In this document: positions 1 to 7,936 of the stretch, piece by piece
Position numbering within the stretch: position 1 is the first letter of the stretch
How the letters are laid out: every line of letters starts with the position of its first letter
Assembly (NCBI GenBank): GCA_039555135.1
Contig: CP114179.1
Location: 1,178,001-1,242,000, forward strand
Source of the DNA: Phycisphaeraceae bacterium D3-23
GTDB lineage: Bacteria > Planctomycetota > Phycisphaerae > Phycisphaerales > Phycisphaeraceae
Length of the DNA stretch: 64,000 bases
Direction of reading: 5' to 3'
Notes under the pieces: model-generated
The model's database searches: none
What the model was told of the DNA's origin: nothing
Seen by the model: the letters and a program-made list of their open reading frames with translations, nothing else
Made by a program: the position numbers and the translations under genes

Positions 1-17
1 GCGCATGGGTGCGTCCA

Positions 18-168
18 GTAGGACAGGCATTCCTGCCTGTCACAGGCCGAAGGCCTGATCGGGATCAAAGGTGAGTTGTTTCGGCTTCGCCGAATGGCAG
101 ACAGGAATGTCCGCCCCACTCAAGGCATTTGGGCTGCGCCCAATGACAGGCAGGAATGCCTGTCCTAC
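18..168. repeat. Inverted-repeat pair (dispersed REP-like element)
   Basis: A 24-base sequence at 18-41 is repeated exactly in reverse complement at 145-168. Each arm is itself nearly palindromic around the GCATTCCTGC core. A diverged partial copy (gacaggaatgtcc) lies at about 100-112. The pair sits just 3' of the acyl carrier protein gene. It may act as a transcript-end structure or be a non-autonomous mobile repeat. Nothing else is seen in the first 175 bases. Confidence 0.8.
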
Positions 169-175
169 CTGTGGC

Positions 176-562
176 TTAGCCCAGCTTGCTCTTCACGAAC
201 TTGCAGACCATATCGACGGTGAACACATCGCCGAGCTTCTCGACCTGCGGGTCGGCGGCGAAGGCGTCGAGGTCGGCGTGGGGCATCTTCTCGCGCAGCG
301 CGGCGAGGCCGGCGTCGGTCACTTTGCCGTCCTCGACGATGCCATCATCCGACAGCACGGACTGGTCGAACATCTCGGTCTCGCCGATCTTGATATCGAA
401 CTGCTTTTCGAGGCGGAAGCTGATATCGAGGTAGTCGATGGACTCGGCCCCGAGGTCTTCGCCCAGGCGGGCCTCGGGGGTCACCTCGTCGTCGTCGACG
501 CCGAGCGCCTCTTCGAGGACTTCCTGGATCTTCTCAAAGATTTCTTCATCAGACATCGACAT
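176..562 (-). CDS. Elongated acyl carrier protein
   Basis: This 128-residue protein carries acyl chains on a phosphopantetheine arm in fatty-acid-type synthesis in the cytoplasm. The ACP core is seen in residues 1-65, with the probable prosthetic-group serine in GAESIDYLDISF, where the usual DSL is ESI. A second half with FTVDMVCKFVKSKLG closes the helical bundle after an insertion of about 35 acidic residues (SVLSDDGIVEDGKVTDAG). Ordinary ACPs have about 78 residues, so this is a specialised form. The ATG at 562 (or 556) begins the conserved part; the longer reading frame to 673 adds unconserved sequence. It lies next to a FabZ-like gene on the same strand, suggesting a dedicated acyl pathway. 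Confidence 0.85.
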   Translation of the reverse strand: MSMSDEEIFEKIQEVLEEALGVDDDEVTPEARLGEDLGAESIDYLDISFRLEKQFDIKIGETEMFDQSVLSDDGIVEDGKVTDAGLAALREKMPHADLDAFAADPQVEKLGDVFTVDMVCKFVKSKLG

Positions 563-687
563 CGTCGGCGTTCCTGTCGTGGGGGCGTGTTTCGGGTCAG
601 GTCCCATCGCCGCAATGCGGGAATGGAGGCATATGTTAGCGGTTTTACGGGGGATCGTGGGGAGCCCGGCCATGCCTTGGCCGGACT

Positions 688-1077
688 TTAGGCGGGGTCG
701 GCGATCGGTGCGAGGGAGAATCGGCCGGTGACAGCGGCGCGGCCTTCGACGCTGCCCGTGCCCTGGAAGTCGTAGCGGTGGCCGTCGCGTTTTCGGAGCT
801 TGATGTCGATCGCCAGCGTCTCGCCGGGCCGGACCATCCCGCTGTAGCGGACGTTCCGCACCTCGGCCACGACCAGCGGGCGCGGCGGCGGGTCGTCCGC
901 GCCGGCGGCGAAGTGACGCGCGGCCTGCACCAGCGCCTCCAACATCATCACCCCCGGCAGGATCGGGAAGCCCGGGAAGTGGTCCCCCAGATACTCCTCG
1001 GCCGCGCTGACGTTCTTCACCGCCGAGAGCGTCTCGGCGTCCCGCGATACCACTTTGTCGATCAGGTCAAACTTCAC
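688..1077 (-). CDS. 3-hydroxyacyl-ACP dehydratase, FabZ/FabA-like hotdog protein
   Basis: The product removes water from 3-hydroxyacyl-ACP to give the trans-2-enoyl form in fatty-acid elongation. The hotdog motif YLGDHFPGFPILPGVMMLEA contains the catalytic His (DHFPGFP) and, one helix later, the acidic residue (MLEALVQ). Length is 129 residues from the GTG at 1077 (VKFDLIDKV), slightly short of the 140-150 usual for FabZ. An in-frame ATG at 1122 would add 15 residues, so the start is not certain. It lies 125 bases upstream of the ACP gene on the same strand, a likely operon. It may serve a special lipid rather than housekeeping synthesis; that is inferred from the unusual ACP. Confidence 0.85.
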   Translation of the reverse strand: MKFDLIDKVVSRDAETLSAVKNVSAAEEYLGDHFPGFPILPGVMMLEALVQAARHFAAGADDPPPRPLVVAEVRNVRYSGMVRPGETLAIDIKLRKRDGHRYDFQGTGSVEGRAAVTGRFSLAPIADPA

Positions 1078-1265
1078 GGGCGGAGTGTATCGGTCCTGTT
1101 GCAAGGAGGCAACGACGGCCATGCGGAACACATGGGCGGCCGGGGTCGGTCCGCCGCTCCCGGAACGGCGGCGGCGGCTGGCGACTCGTTCTGGGCGGGG
1201 CGCTGCGATCCACCCAGCCCACCGAGCGATGCGCACCACCCACCCGATCGGCCTACGATCCGCCC

Positions 1266-1895
1266 ATGCTCGCGACGAACTACAACCCGGACCCCAACCC
1301 GGTCTCGGCCACGTCGTTGTTCGTGCTGACCGTCTGCGTCGTCGCGGCGTTCGGCCTGTCTCGCCAAGGAAACGCGAACACGCGCGAACGCCAGGCCTGG
1401 GCGGCCAGCGCCGCGCTCTTCTCGACCGCCTTCGGCTATCTGATGCTCATCCTCATGCGGTACCCGGACACCGGCATGCTGGCCGGGGCCTGCACCGCCA
1501 TCGCGTTTGGATTCGGGTATGCCATCAGCGCATTCCGAGGCCCTTCACGCCCCGCCGCGTGGCTCGCTTACCTCGCATCGCTTGCGTCGCTGTTCCTCAT
1601 CACCACGTTCTTCTTCGGCGGGCTCAGCACCGTGTTGTACGAGTACGCCAGCAATCGTGATGAACTCACGAACATCACCACGCTGACCGCGCTGTGCATC
1701 GTGATGCTGTCCTGGCTGGTCTTCGGCTTCATCCTGATGCGCCGCCGACGCCTCGCCGCCTACAACGCCCTGCACCTTGACGCCGGGCGGTGCCCCACTT
1801 GCACCTACGATCTGCGCGGCAGCGTCGGCCAGGCCAGCTGCCCCGAGTGCGGCGCGCGCATCCCGTGGGACCGCGTCACGTTGCCGGTTGCGTAG
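1266..1895 (+). CDS. Membrane protein with C-terminal zinc ribbon
   Basis: This 209-residue protein has about five hydrophobic segments (near residues 16-32, 46-64, 72-90, 98-120 and 137-158). They are followed by a cytoplasmic tail with two CxxC pairs, CPTCTYDLRG and CPECGARIPW. This tail (CPxCxYDLRGS...CPECG) recurs at the ends of many planctomycete membrane proteins and probably binds zinc. Their function is unknown. The gene is transcribed away from the FabZ-like gene and ends 10 bases before the convergent CYTH gene. No enzymatic motif is visible. Confidence 0.8.
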   Translation: MLATNYNPDPNPVSATSLFVLTVCVVAAFGLSRQGNANTRERQAWAASAALFSTAFGYLMLILMRYPDTGMLAGACTAIAFGFGYAISAFRGPSRPAAWLAYLASLASLFLITTFFFGGLSTVLYEYASNRDELTNITTLTALCIVMLSWLVFGFILMRRRRLAAYNALHLDAGRCPTCTYDLRGSVGQASCPECGARIPWDRVTLPVA

Positions 1896-1905
1896 CAGTG
1901 CCGAA

Positions 1906-2490
1906 TCAATCGCCGCTTGCGAAACGCACCACAGTGCTCTCGATCTGATGCTCGCGCAGATGATGCTTGAGCAGCCCGATGTAGCTCGTCTCGATCAATG
2001 GGGTATCGGCCAGCCCGATTTTTTCGCGGACGGCGAAGACCTGCGATTCGCTGGGGCCTTCGATCTCGACGAAGTGGCCCAGGAGCGGCAGCTCGTCGAG
2101 CTCGACCAGGCAGCCGTCGAGCTTGTAGCGGGTCCGGCGTTTCTCGAACGTCAGCACGCTGCGGTAGCCCAGTGCGTTGAGCAGTTTGCTGGCCGTCGCC
2201 GCGTCGGTGACATGGACCTCGGTCTCTTCGCGGGACTTGAGTTTGCCCGGCGAGCGCGGGCCTTTGTGGGCGAGGATATTGACGGCGCGTTCGTCGGGCG
2301 TGCCCGGGCTGGTGACTTCGACGCGAAGGCGCAAGGCCTGGTCACTGCGTTTGAGATCGCCCTCCTCGATATCGAAGTAGGTGTTCGTCTCCGCGAGTTC
2401 GGCGCCGAATGCTGCGCCCAAGCGTTCCAGCATCTGCACCAGCGCAGCGCGGTCGGGCAGTCGCATCTTGGCTTCGATCTCGACGGGCAT
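1906..2490 (-). CDS. CYTH domain protein (class IV adenylate cyclase / triphosphatase family)
   Basis: The 194-residue product is a single CYTH domain, a triphosphate-binding tunnel fold. The N-terminal ExExK signature is present as EIEAK just after the start Met. Further charged strands follow, such as LRLRVE, KSREETEV and RRTRYKLDGCLVELDEL. Family members hydrolyse inorganic or thiamine triphosphate or make cAMP, and the sequence does not decide between these. The ATG at 2490 is chosen because it places EIEAK at the usual position; upstream sequence in the same frame is not conserved. The gene is divergent from the WYL regulator, sharing about 160 bases of upstream region. Confidence 0.85.
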   Translation of the reverse strand: MPVEIEAKMRLPDRAALVQMLERLGAAFGAELAETNTYFDIEEGDLKRSDQALRLRVEVTSPGTPDERAVNILAHKGPRSPGKLKSREETEVHVTDAATASKLLNALGYRSVLTFEKRRTRYKLDGCLVELDELPLLGHFVEIEGPSESQVFAVREKIGLADTPLIETSYIGLLKHHLREHQIESTVVRFASGD

Positions 2491-2654
2491 GGCGTGTTCT
2501 CGATACACGGATAGAGGGGGGACGCAGGTTTGTTCCGCCGCCACCCCACGGGCGGCGGCGGAACGGCGGGCACACCCTCGCTGAAAAACAATCGCGTGGC
2601 AAGCCGGTAGAATCCGGTCCACAGGTTTCGAGTATCGCGTGGGAGGAAAACGCT

Positions 2655-3617
2655 ATGGCCAGTGAACGTGTGTACCGGCTGCTCCGGCTGATCACGCTGT
2701 TGCAGTCGCGGACGCCTTGGTCGGCCACGGACCTCGCGCGGGAGATGGGCGTATCGCGGCGGACGGTCTTCCGCGACCTCAACGCGCTCCAGGCGGCGGG
2801 CGTGCCTTGCCATCATGTCGAGGGCCAGGGGTATCGGCTGGGCAAGAGCGCGCAGCTCCCGCCGATGTCGCTCAACGCGGCCGAGGTGCTCGGGCTGATG
2901 CAGCTCATCAAGCAGGCCGGCGCCCAGCGCAGCCGACCGATGCACGCCGCGGCGCTGTCGGCGATGTACAAGCTCATCTCGACCGCGCCCGAGTCGCTGC
3001 GCAGCACCTGCGCCGAGATGATCGCCAACGTCAGCATCCGCCCCGACGCCGAGATCGACGGCGAGGCCGAGTCGGCGCACTACCAGACCCTGCACCGCGC
3101 GATCGCCGAGCAGCGCGCCTGCAAGCTACGCTACACCTCGCCCGTCGAGGACGGCGCGATGGAGATGGTGTTCCACCCCTACGCGCTGCACCACGCCAAC
3201 CGCGCTTGGTACCTGCTGGGCCACAGCCCGATGCACGACGAGGTCCGGGTCCTCAAGCTCGTCCGCATCGAGAAACTCGAACTGCTGAAGAAGACATTCA
3301 CGCGGCCGCGCGGCTTTTCAGTCGCGCAGAAACTCGGCCATGCCTGGCGTCTGATCCCCGAAGGCAAGGTCCACAAGATCGAATTGCGTTTTTCGCCACG
3401 CGTCGCGACCAACGTCGCCGAGGTCCGCTGGCACCACAGCCAGTCGCACGAGATCGGCAAAGACGGAGCGTGCGTGATGCGATTCGAGGTCGATGGGCTT
3501 AACGAGATCGCATGGTGGGTCTGCGGGTACGCGGACCAGGTCAAGGTCGTGAAGCCGAAGAAGCTGGCGAAGATTGTGGCGGAGATGCACCGAAGCGCGG
3601 CGGAGCAGTACGGTTAG
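2655..3617 (+). CDS. HTH-WYL transcriptional regulator, YafY/DeoR-like
   Basis: This 320-residue regulator has an N-terminal winged helix (residues 1-60; SATDLAREMGVSRRTVFRDL is the recognition part). The central-to-C-terminal region is a WYL domain (about 150-235; FHPYALHHANRAWYLLG), and a C-terminal WCX extension follows. WYL domains sense ligands, often nucleotides or nucleic-acid ends, and members control DNA repair or defence genes. The start is the ATG at 2655 preceded by a GGGAGG ribosome site at 2641. Its target is not evident. The divergent CYTH gene, which also handles triphosphates, is a possible one; that is inference. Confidence 0.9.
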   Translation: MASERVYRLLRLITLLQSRTPWSATDLAREMGVSRRTVFRDLNALQAAGVPCHHVEGQGYRLGKSAQLPPMSLNAAEVLGLMQLIKQAGAQRSRPMHAAALSAMYKLISTAPESLRSTCAEMIANVSIRPDAEIDGEAESAHYQTLHRAIAEQRACKLRYTSPVEDGAMEMVFHPYALHHANRAWYLLGHSPMHDEVRVLKLVRIEKLELLKKTFTRPRGFSVAQKLGHAWRLIPEGKVHKIELRFSPRVATNVAEVRWHHSQSHEIGKDGACVMRFEVDGLNEIAWWVCGYADQVKVVKPKKLAKIVAEMHRSAAEQYG

Positions 3618-3702
3618 CCGTGCAAAGAGATTGCGTGTGTCTACAGCTGGAACCGATGCCCGGCCTGGTTGCTTAGGCAACCAGGCCAAAAGGGTGAATT
3701 CA

Positions 3703-4602
3703 CTACAACCGTTTAGTCGATGCAGACTGTTCGTTGATCGCGCCCGGGATTTCATCCGCGAGATTGATCGCGCGGAGCCCGGCCCGGCCGTGCTTTGAGG
3801 CCCACCGGTCGGCGGCGCGGCCGTGGAGGTGCGCGGCGAGGTGCGCGGCGTCGAAAGCAGACATACCCTGCGCGAGCAGCGCGGCGGTGAGCCCCGTCAG
3901 GACATCGCCCGACCCGGCGGTGGCGAGCGCGGGGTTGCCGGTAGTGTTGCGGACGCAGCGGTGGCCGTCGGTGATGACGGTGTGCTGGCCTTTGAGGAGG
4001 ACAACTGCGTTGAGCGCTTGCGCGAGCGCGGCCGCGGCGTCCGGGCGCTGCGCGGGGTCGGTCGGGTCGAACGTGATGCCAAGCGGCTGGGCGAGTCGGC
4101 GAAACTCACCGGGGTGCGGGGTGAGGACTCGGGCGACGGCTTTCTTCCCAGATTCGCTCCCATGAAAAGCCGCATCACGATCACTCAGCGCTGCTGCAAG
4201 CACGTTGAGCCCATCCGCATCGAGCACGACAGCGCGCGGCCCCGCGAGCAGGCGCATCACCAGCGCCCGCTGCCAGTCGCCCCGGCCCAGGCCGGGACCA
4301 ACCGCGAGCACGGCCTTCTTCCCCGGGTCGGCCGCGTCGATCGCCTCAGATGCCGCGTCGGCGTCGCCCGACAGCAACACCCCCGTCGCGCCGGGCTCGA
4401 TCGTCAGAACGTGCGGCACAATTTCCGGGGGTGACGCGATCTTTACCAGCCCCGCCCCGCAGCGAAACGCCGCACGGGCGCATAGCGCCGGGGCCCCGAG
4501 CATCGTCGTACACCCGCCGACGACGATCACCGTGCCGAACGTGCCCTTGTGCCCGGCGTCGGGGCGTGCGGGGGGAGGCGGTATGTCGTGGACTTGTTGC
4601 AT
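3703..4602 (-). CDS. nnrD: ADP-dependent NAD(P)H-hydrate dehydratase
   Basis: The product repairs damaged hydrated NADH/NADPH using ADP. It is a ribokinase-fold protein of 299 residues. It shows the family motifs GTVIVVGG near the N-terminus, GAGLVKIASP, VGPGLGRG, LTPHPGEFRRL and the phosphate-binding NPALATAGSGDVLTGL. Only the C-terminal dehydratase half of the bifunctional YjeF/NnrD protein is present, so the epimerase must be elsewhere. The ATG at 4602 is preferred; the in-frame GTG at 4614 lies inside a dispersed repeat. Substrate specificity is assigned from family knowledge. Confidence 0.9.
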   Translation of the reverse strand: MQQVHDIPPPPARPDAGHKGTFGTVIVVGGCTTMLGAPALCARAAFRCGAGLVKIASPPEIVPHVLTIEPGATGVLLSGDADAASEAIDAADPGKKAVLAVGPGLGRGDWQRALVMRLLAGPRAVVLDADGLNVLAAALSDRDAAFHGSESGKKAVARVLTPHPGEFRRLAQPLGITFDPTDPAQRPDAAAALAQALNAVVLLKGQHTVITDGHRCVRNTTGNPALATAGSGDVLTGLTAALLAQGMSAFDAAHLAAHLHGRAADRWASKHGRAGLRAINLADEIPGAINEQSASTKRL

Positions 4603-4608
4603 ATTGAA

Positions 4609-4996
4609 AACCACGAAGACGCGAAGAACACGAAGCTAAGCCACAAAGGACAACCCTATGACGAATCATCTTCCGCATCTTGCCATTGATCGGGATTGAT
4701 TCCAAAACTTACCAACGCACTTTGTTTCGCTTCTGCGATTGTCTCAAACCATGCGTCGGCGGTAAAGAACCCCTCGGGACTCATGACAAGGTGATAACCG
4801 TTCTTGAAATCGCCTTGAATCTCTAACTCGACCGTACACCGGGTCGGCTCCTGATTACTCTTGGGGCCGGGGCGCACACTCCAGGCATTGTGATACCCAT
4901 ACACATCAATGGTCGTCGAGGCTCGGTTTTTCATCATCAGAAACTCTTCGCCTAGGACCCATTTGCTTCCTTCGTACCCTTCGTGCCTTCGTGGTT
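4609..4996. repeat. Imperfect inverted repeats bracketing a small gene
   Basis: The sequence at 4609-4635 (aaccacgaag then cgaag units) returns in reverse complement at 4970-4996, ending cttcgtggtt. The arms match over roughly 20 of 27 positions. Each is built of short CACGAAG/CTTCGTG units. One arm abuts the larB stop codon and the other reaches the nnrD start. The enclosed 330 bases hold one AT-richer gene. This layout suggests a small mobile cassette. Similar cacgaag-type repeats are, as I recall, scattered in planctomycete and other large bacterial genomes. Confidence 0.7.
4656..4937 (-). CDS. Hypothetical protein, 93 residues, in a repeat-bracketed cassette
   Basis: I do not recognise this family. 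The protein is soluble and acidic at the C-terminus (QWQDAEDDSS). It contains a predicted beta region (TRCTVELEIQGDFKNGYHLVM) followed by a helix (WFETIAEAKQSALVSFG). The DNA is clearly richer in A and T than nnrD and larB on either side, and both ends are marked by inverted repeats, so recent acquisition is likely. The start is the ATG at 4937 with a weak gaagag upstream. It resembles in size immunity, antitoxin or small adaptor proteins, but no partner toxin gene is present. Confidence 0.6.
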   Translation of the reverse strand: MMKNRASTTIDVYGYHNAWSVRPGPKSNQEPTRCTVELEIQGDFKNGYHLVMSPEGFFTADAWFETIAEAKQSALVSFGINPDQWQDAEDDSS

Positions 4997-5778
4997 CAAC
5001 TACTCCCTAGCTTGTTGATCCGGCACGCCGCGTACGCCGCGCCAAAGCCGTTGTCGATGTTCACGACCGTCACGCCCGAGGCACACGAGTTGAGCATGCC
5101 CAGCAGTGCCGCGACACCGCCAAAGCTCGCGCCGTAGCCCACGCTCGTGGGCACCGCGATCACGGGCGAATCGACCAGCCCCCCGACTACGCTCGGCAGT
5201 GCGCCCTCCATCCCCGCGATCACGATCACGACGTGCCCCGCCCGGACTTCATCCGCCCGGTGCAGCACGCGGTGGATCCCCGCGACGCCGACGTCGTTGA
5301 TCGGTGCAACCGGGTGGCCCAGCGCCCGGCATGTCATCGCCGCCTCCTCGGCGACGGGCAGGTCGCTGGTCCCAGCCGTGACGATCGGGATCGCCACCCG
5401 CCCCCGGACGTTTTCTTTTGGGGGGTCACCGAGGATCGCCGTACCGCCGAGTTGGCCGCGCTCAATGGGGGTGTCAGACAACGCCTGTTCAACATGGTCG
5501 AGTTGCTCGGTGTTGGCCCGCGTGATGAGCACGCACGGCGAACGCTCCAGCAGCACCCCGGCGATCGACGCGACCTGCTGCGGCGTCTTGCCCGCCGCGA
5601 AGATCACCTCGGCCGCACCGCAGCGCTGGGCCCGGTGGTGGTCCACCGTCGCAAACCCCAGCGGCTGGGCCTGGAGTTCTCGCAGACGACGCGCCGCATC
5701 ATCGACACCGATCGCGCCGTCGCGCACTGCGGCAAGCAGCGCGTCTATATGGCCAAGTTTTTCAGGATCGCTCATCAC
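4996..5778 (-). CDS. larB: LarB, nickel-pincer cofactor carboxylase/hydrolase
   Basis: LarB carboxylates and cleaves nicotinic acid adenine dinucleotide, the first step to the nickel-pincer nucleotide of lactate racemase and relatives. The 260-residue protein has an N-terminal helical region. It ends in a PurE-like domain (NDVGVAGIHRVL, VIVIAGMEGALPSVVGGL, VIAVPTSVGYGASFGG, NIDNGFGAAYAA), the arrangement and length usual for LarB. No larC, larE or larA is visible here, so the rest of the pathway must lie elsewhere. The gene could alternatively be read as a purE homologue, but the N-terminal part and the GMEGALPSV motif favour LarB. Confidence 0.9.
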   Translation of the reverse strand: MMSDPEKLGHIDALLAAVRDGAIGVDDAARRLRELQAQPLGFATVDHHRAQRCGAAEVIFAAGKTPQQVASIAGVLLERSPCVLITRANTEQLDHVEQALSDTPIERGQLGGTAILGDPPKENVRGRVAIPIVTAGTSDLPVAEEAAMTCRALGHPVAPINDVGVAGIHRVLHRADEVRAGHVVIVIAGMEGALPSVVGGLVDSPVIAVPTSVGYGASFGGVAALLGMLNSCASGVTVVNIDNGFGAAYAACRINKLGSS

Positions 5779-5970
5779 CCGATGGTACGCGATGCGACTT
5801 TTTTCGTCCCGCGCATACGTGAGTGACAGGGGCTGTCACCGTGACACGCGATACTCCCGCATCGCCTTCACCCCCGCCGGCTTCCGGGGCGGCGGGGGTG
5901 GCAGGAGATGCGGATGGGCAGCCCAACGCGTGATAGGCGGAGCGGTAACGACCGGCAGGCGGTCGATCGA

Positions 5971-6324
5971 CTACGCGGGTTCTTCGGCCGCATAGCTCCA
6001 GCCACACTGGGCGCAGGTGTCGATCTCCTCGGGCATCGGCTCGCCGCAGTTCAGGCAGGTGTCCTCATCCATCGGCTTGGGGTTGTCCAGCGACCAGCGG
6101 ATCTGTTCACGGATCGACGCGATCAGCTCGAACGCGCGATCGGCGTCCTCCGCCGGGACCTGCACCTTGATGCTCCCCACCGCGTTACTCAGCAGCGGGT
6201 CGGCCCAGACGATGTTGCGGTTGTGGAGGTAGACGGGGATGCCCTCCTCCTCCAAACGGATCTGGGCGAGGTCCGCGTGCAGCGGGTTGTCGTACCGCTC
6301 GATCGTCACATAGCCCTCACCCAT
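5971..6324 (-). CDS. DUF2007-type protein with zinc ribbon tail
   Basis: The 117-residue protein begins with a DUF2007 (putative signal-transducing) domain: an AEIRLEEEGI-like helix (ADLAQIRLEEEGIPVYL), a central strand (GSIKVQVPAEDADRAFELI) and a following linker. It ends with a two-knuckle ribbon, CLNCGEPMPEEIDTCAQCGW, that probably binds zinc. DUF2007 proteins resemble the regulatory PII/ACT shape but have no assigned ligand. It lies 27 bases downstream of the first transglutaminase gene on the same strand and may be cotranscribed with it. The 190 bases between this gene and larB hold no other gene. Confidence 0.8.
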   Translation of the reverse strand: MGEGYVTIERYDNPLHADLAQIRLEEEGIPVYLHNRNIVWADPLLSNAVGSIKVQVPAEDADRAFELIASIREQIRWSLDNPKPMDEDTCLNCGEPMPEEIDTCAQCGWSYAAEEPA

Positions 6325-6351
6325 CGAGCGCTCCTCTCTCGGCGTGCGGCG

Positions 6352-7887
6352 CTACTCGTCCCAGTCCATCTCGACCACCTTGACCTCCAGCCCGCGCATC
6401 AGCGGGAGCATGGCGACCAGGTCGTTGGTGAAGTCGTCGTCGGCCTGGGCGCTGGTGGAGAGCGCGATGTGGGTGGCGTCGAAGCCGTCGACTTGGCCGG
6501 GGAACGCGGCGTCGAGATCGACCCAGACACCCTGGCCCTCGCCGGTCTCGATCCAGGCCTGGGTCCACATGTGGTAGCCGAAGATGTCGCGTTGCTGGAT
6601 GAATTGGTCGGCGTAGACGATGCCGGTGACGGTCCGGCTGGGGATGCCCGCGCCGCGGAGCATGGCGGCGAGCAGGCAGCCGTGCTCGGTGCAGTCGCCC
6701 TCGCCGGTGCGTGCGACCTCGCTCGCGGTGGCGAAGCCGACGGAGAGGTTTTTGGCGTCAATGAAATCGCGGACAAAGTCACGGCAGATCAACGCGGCCT
6801 GCAGATCGTCTAGACCTGCCTCGTCGGCGTCGGCCTGCTGGACCAGCGTCGCGACCGCCTCGTCGGCGTGGTCGAGCGCGTTCGTCGCCGCGGTATAGCG
6901 CGCCATATCATCCCCCAGCCCCGGGCCCGGCGTCTGGTGGCCCAGGTCGATCGTGATCCGCATCGTGTCTTCGTCGACCCACTCCACCGTCTGGAACCCG
7001 GCGGTCGGGACCTGGTCGCGATCGAGCTCGTTGAGCCCTTCACCGCTGATCTCGTACACCGCCCGGCTCAGACGGCGCGGGTTCTCGATCTTGCGGTCCG
7101 GATGGATCAGCGTACTGGCCATCACCTCGGGCGCATCAAACTCCGCGAGCGCGAGGGCGCGGTCGGCTAGCAGGATCTCGATATCCATACCCGGCATCAG
7201 CGGGACCGACTGCCGCACGGGTTGGCCGCGCTCGTCGATCCACTGCTCCATCTCAAGCCCCGGCATCATGTCCGTCTCGACCGTCCAGCGCGTCGCGGGC
7301 ACGGTTCGGCCGAACACCTCGACCTCGCCGTCCTCCTGCCGGGTCATCGTGCTCGTCACCGGGTTGGTGCCCGAGCTCAGGTCGAGCGTCGTCAGCTCGA
7401 TCACCTCGTCGCCCCGCGCAATCGCCGCCTCGGACATCGCCATCAGCCCGCCGGGCGTCAGCCATGCTTCGTCCGACGCGTCGATCTCCTGGGTGTTCGA
7501 CCGGTCGCCGCTGGTCGTCGTCAGCTCCCACGCGTCGTCGCCGAACACCAGCCGCTTCTCGGTCGGGATGCCTGCCATGAGCAGCCGGCTGGTCGCCTCG
7601 ATCGGCCGGTGGTCGGCGGTCTCGGTGAAGGTCGAGCCCTGCTCGATCACGAGCGCCTGCGCGCCCCGCGCGATCGTCATCCGCATGTCCGTCGTCGTGA
7701 CGATCCGGCCCGCGTCGTCCATCGCCATGCTCGTGTGCAGGTAGCCGACCTTCTCGCCGTTCATCCGCATCACCGACCACGACTCGTAGGGCTCAAACGC
7801 CGCGGCGTCGTCGCCCTGCGCCTGAGCCAAGAGCGTCGGCAACACAAACAACAGACATGCAAACCATAAAACGAGTAATCGGGGCAT
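6352..7887 (-). CDS. Secreted transglutaminase-like protein (copy A)
   Basis: This 511-residue protein has an N-terminal signal peptide (MPRLLVLWFACLLFVLPTLLAQA) and a C-terminal transglutaminase/cysteine-protease core. The triad is visible as GEGDCTEHGCLLAAMLR (Cys), FGYHMWTQAWIE (His) and WVDLDAAFPG (Asp). The middle 300 residues form beta-rich unrecognised domains. Such enzymes make or cut amide bonds at the cell surface; the substrate is unknown. The start is fixed by a GGAGGT ribosome site six bases before the ATG at 7887; a longer frame to 7914 lacks one. It is the downstream member of a tandem pair with copy B. Confidence 0.88.
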   Translation of the reverse strand: MPRLLVLWFACLLFVLPTLLAQAQGDDAAAFEPYESWSVMRMNGEKVGYLHTSMAMDDAGRIVTTTDMRMTIARGAQALVIEQGSTFTETADHRPIEATSRLLMAGIPTEKRLVFGDDAWELTTTSGDRSNTQEIDASDEAWLTPGGLMAMSEAAIARGDEVIELTTLDLSSGTNPVTSTMTRQEDGEVEVFGRTVPATRWTVETDMMPGLEMEQWIDERGQPVRQSVPLMPGMDIEILLADRALALAEFDAPEVMASTLIHPDRKIENPRRLSRAVYEISGEGLNELDRDQVPTAGFQTVEWVDEDTMRITIDLGHQTPGPGLGDDMARYTAATNALDHADEAVATLVQQADADEAGLDDLQAALICRDFVRDFIDAKNLSVGFATASEVARTGEGDCTEHGCLLAAMLRGAGIPSRTVTGIVYADQFIQQRDIFGYHMWTQAWIETGEGQGVWVDLDAAFPGQVDGFDATHIALSTSAQADDDFTNDLVAMLPLMRGLEVKVVEMDWDE

Positions 7888-7936
7888 CGCGCCACCTCCA
7901 TGCAGCCGACGCATCGGTCGGCGGTTGTCGAACAGC

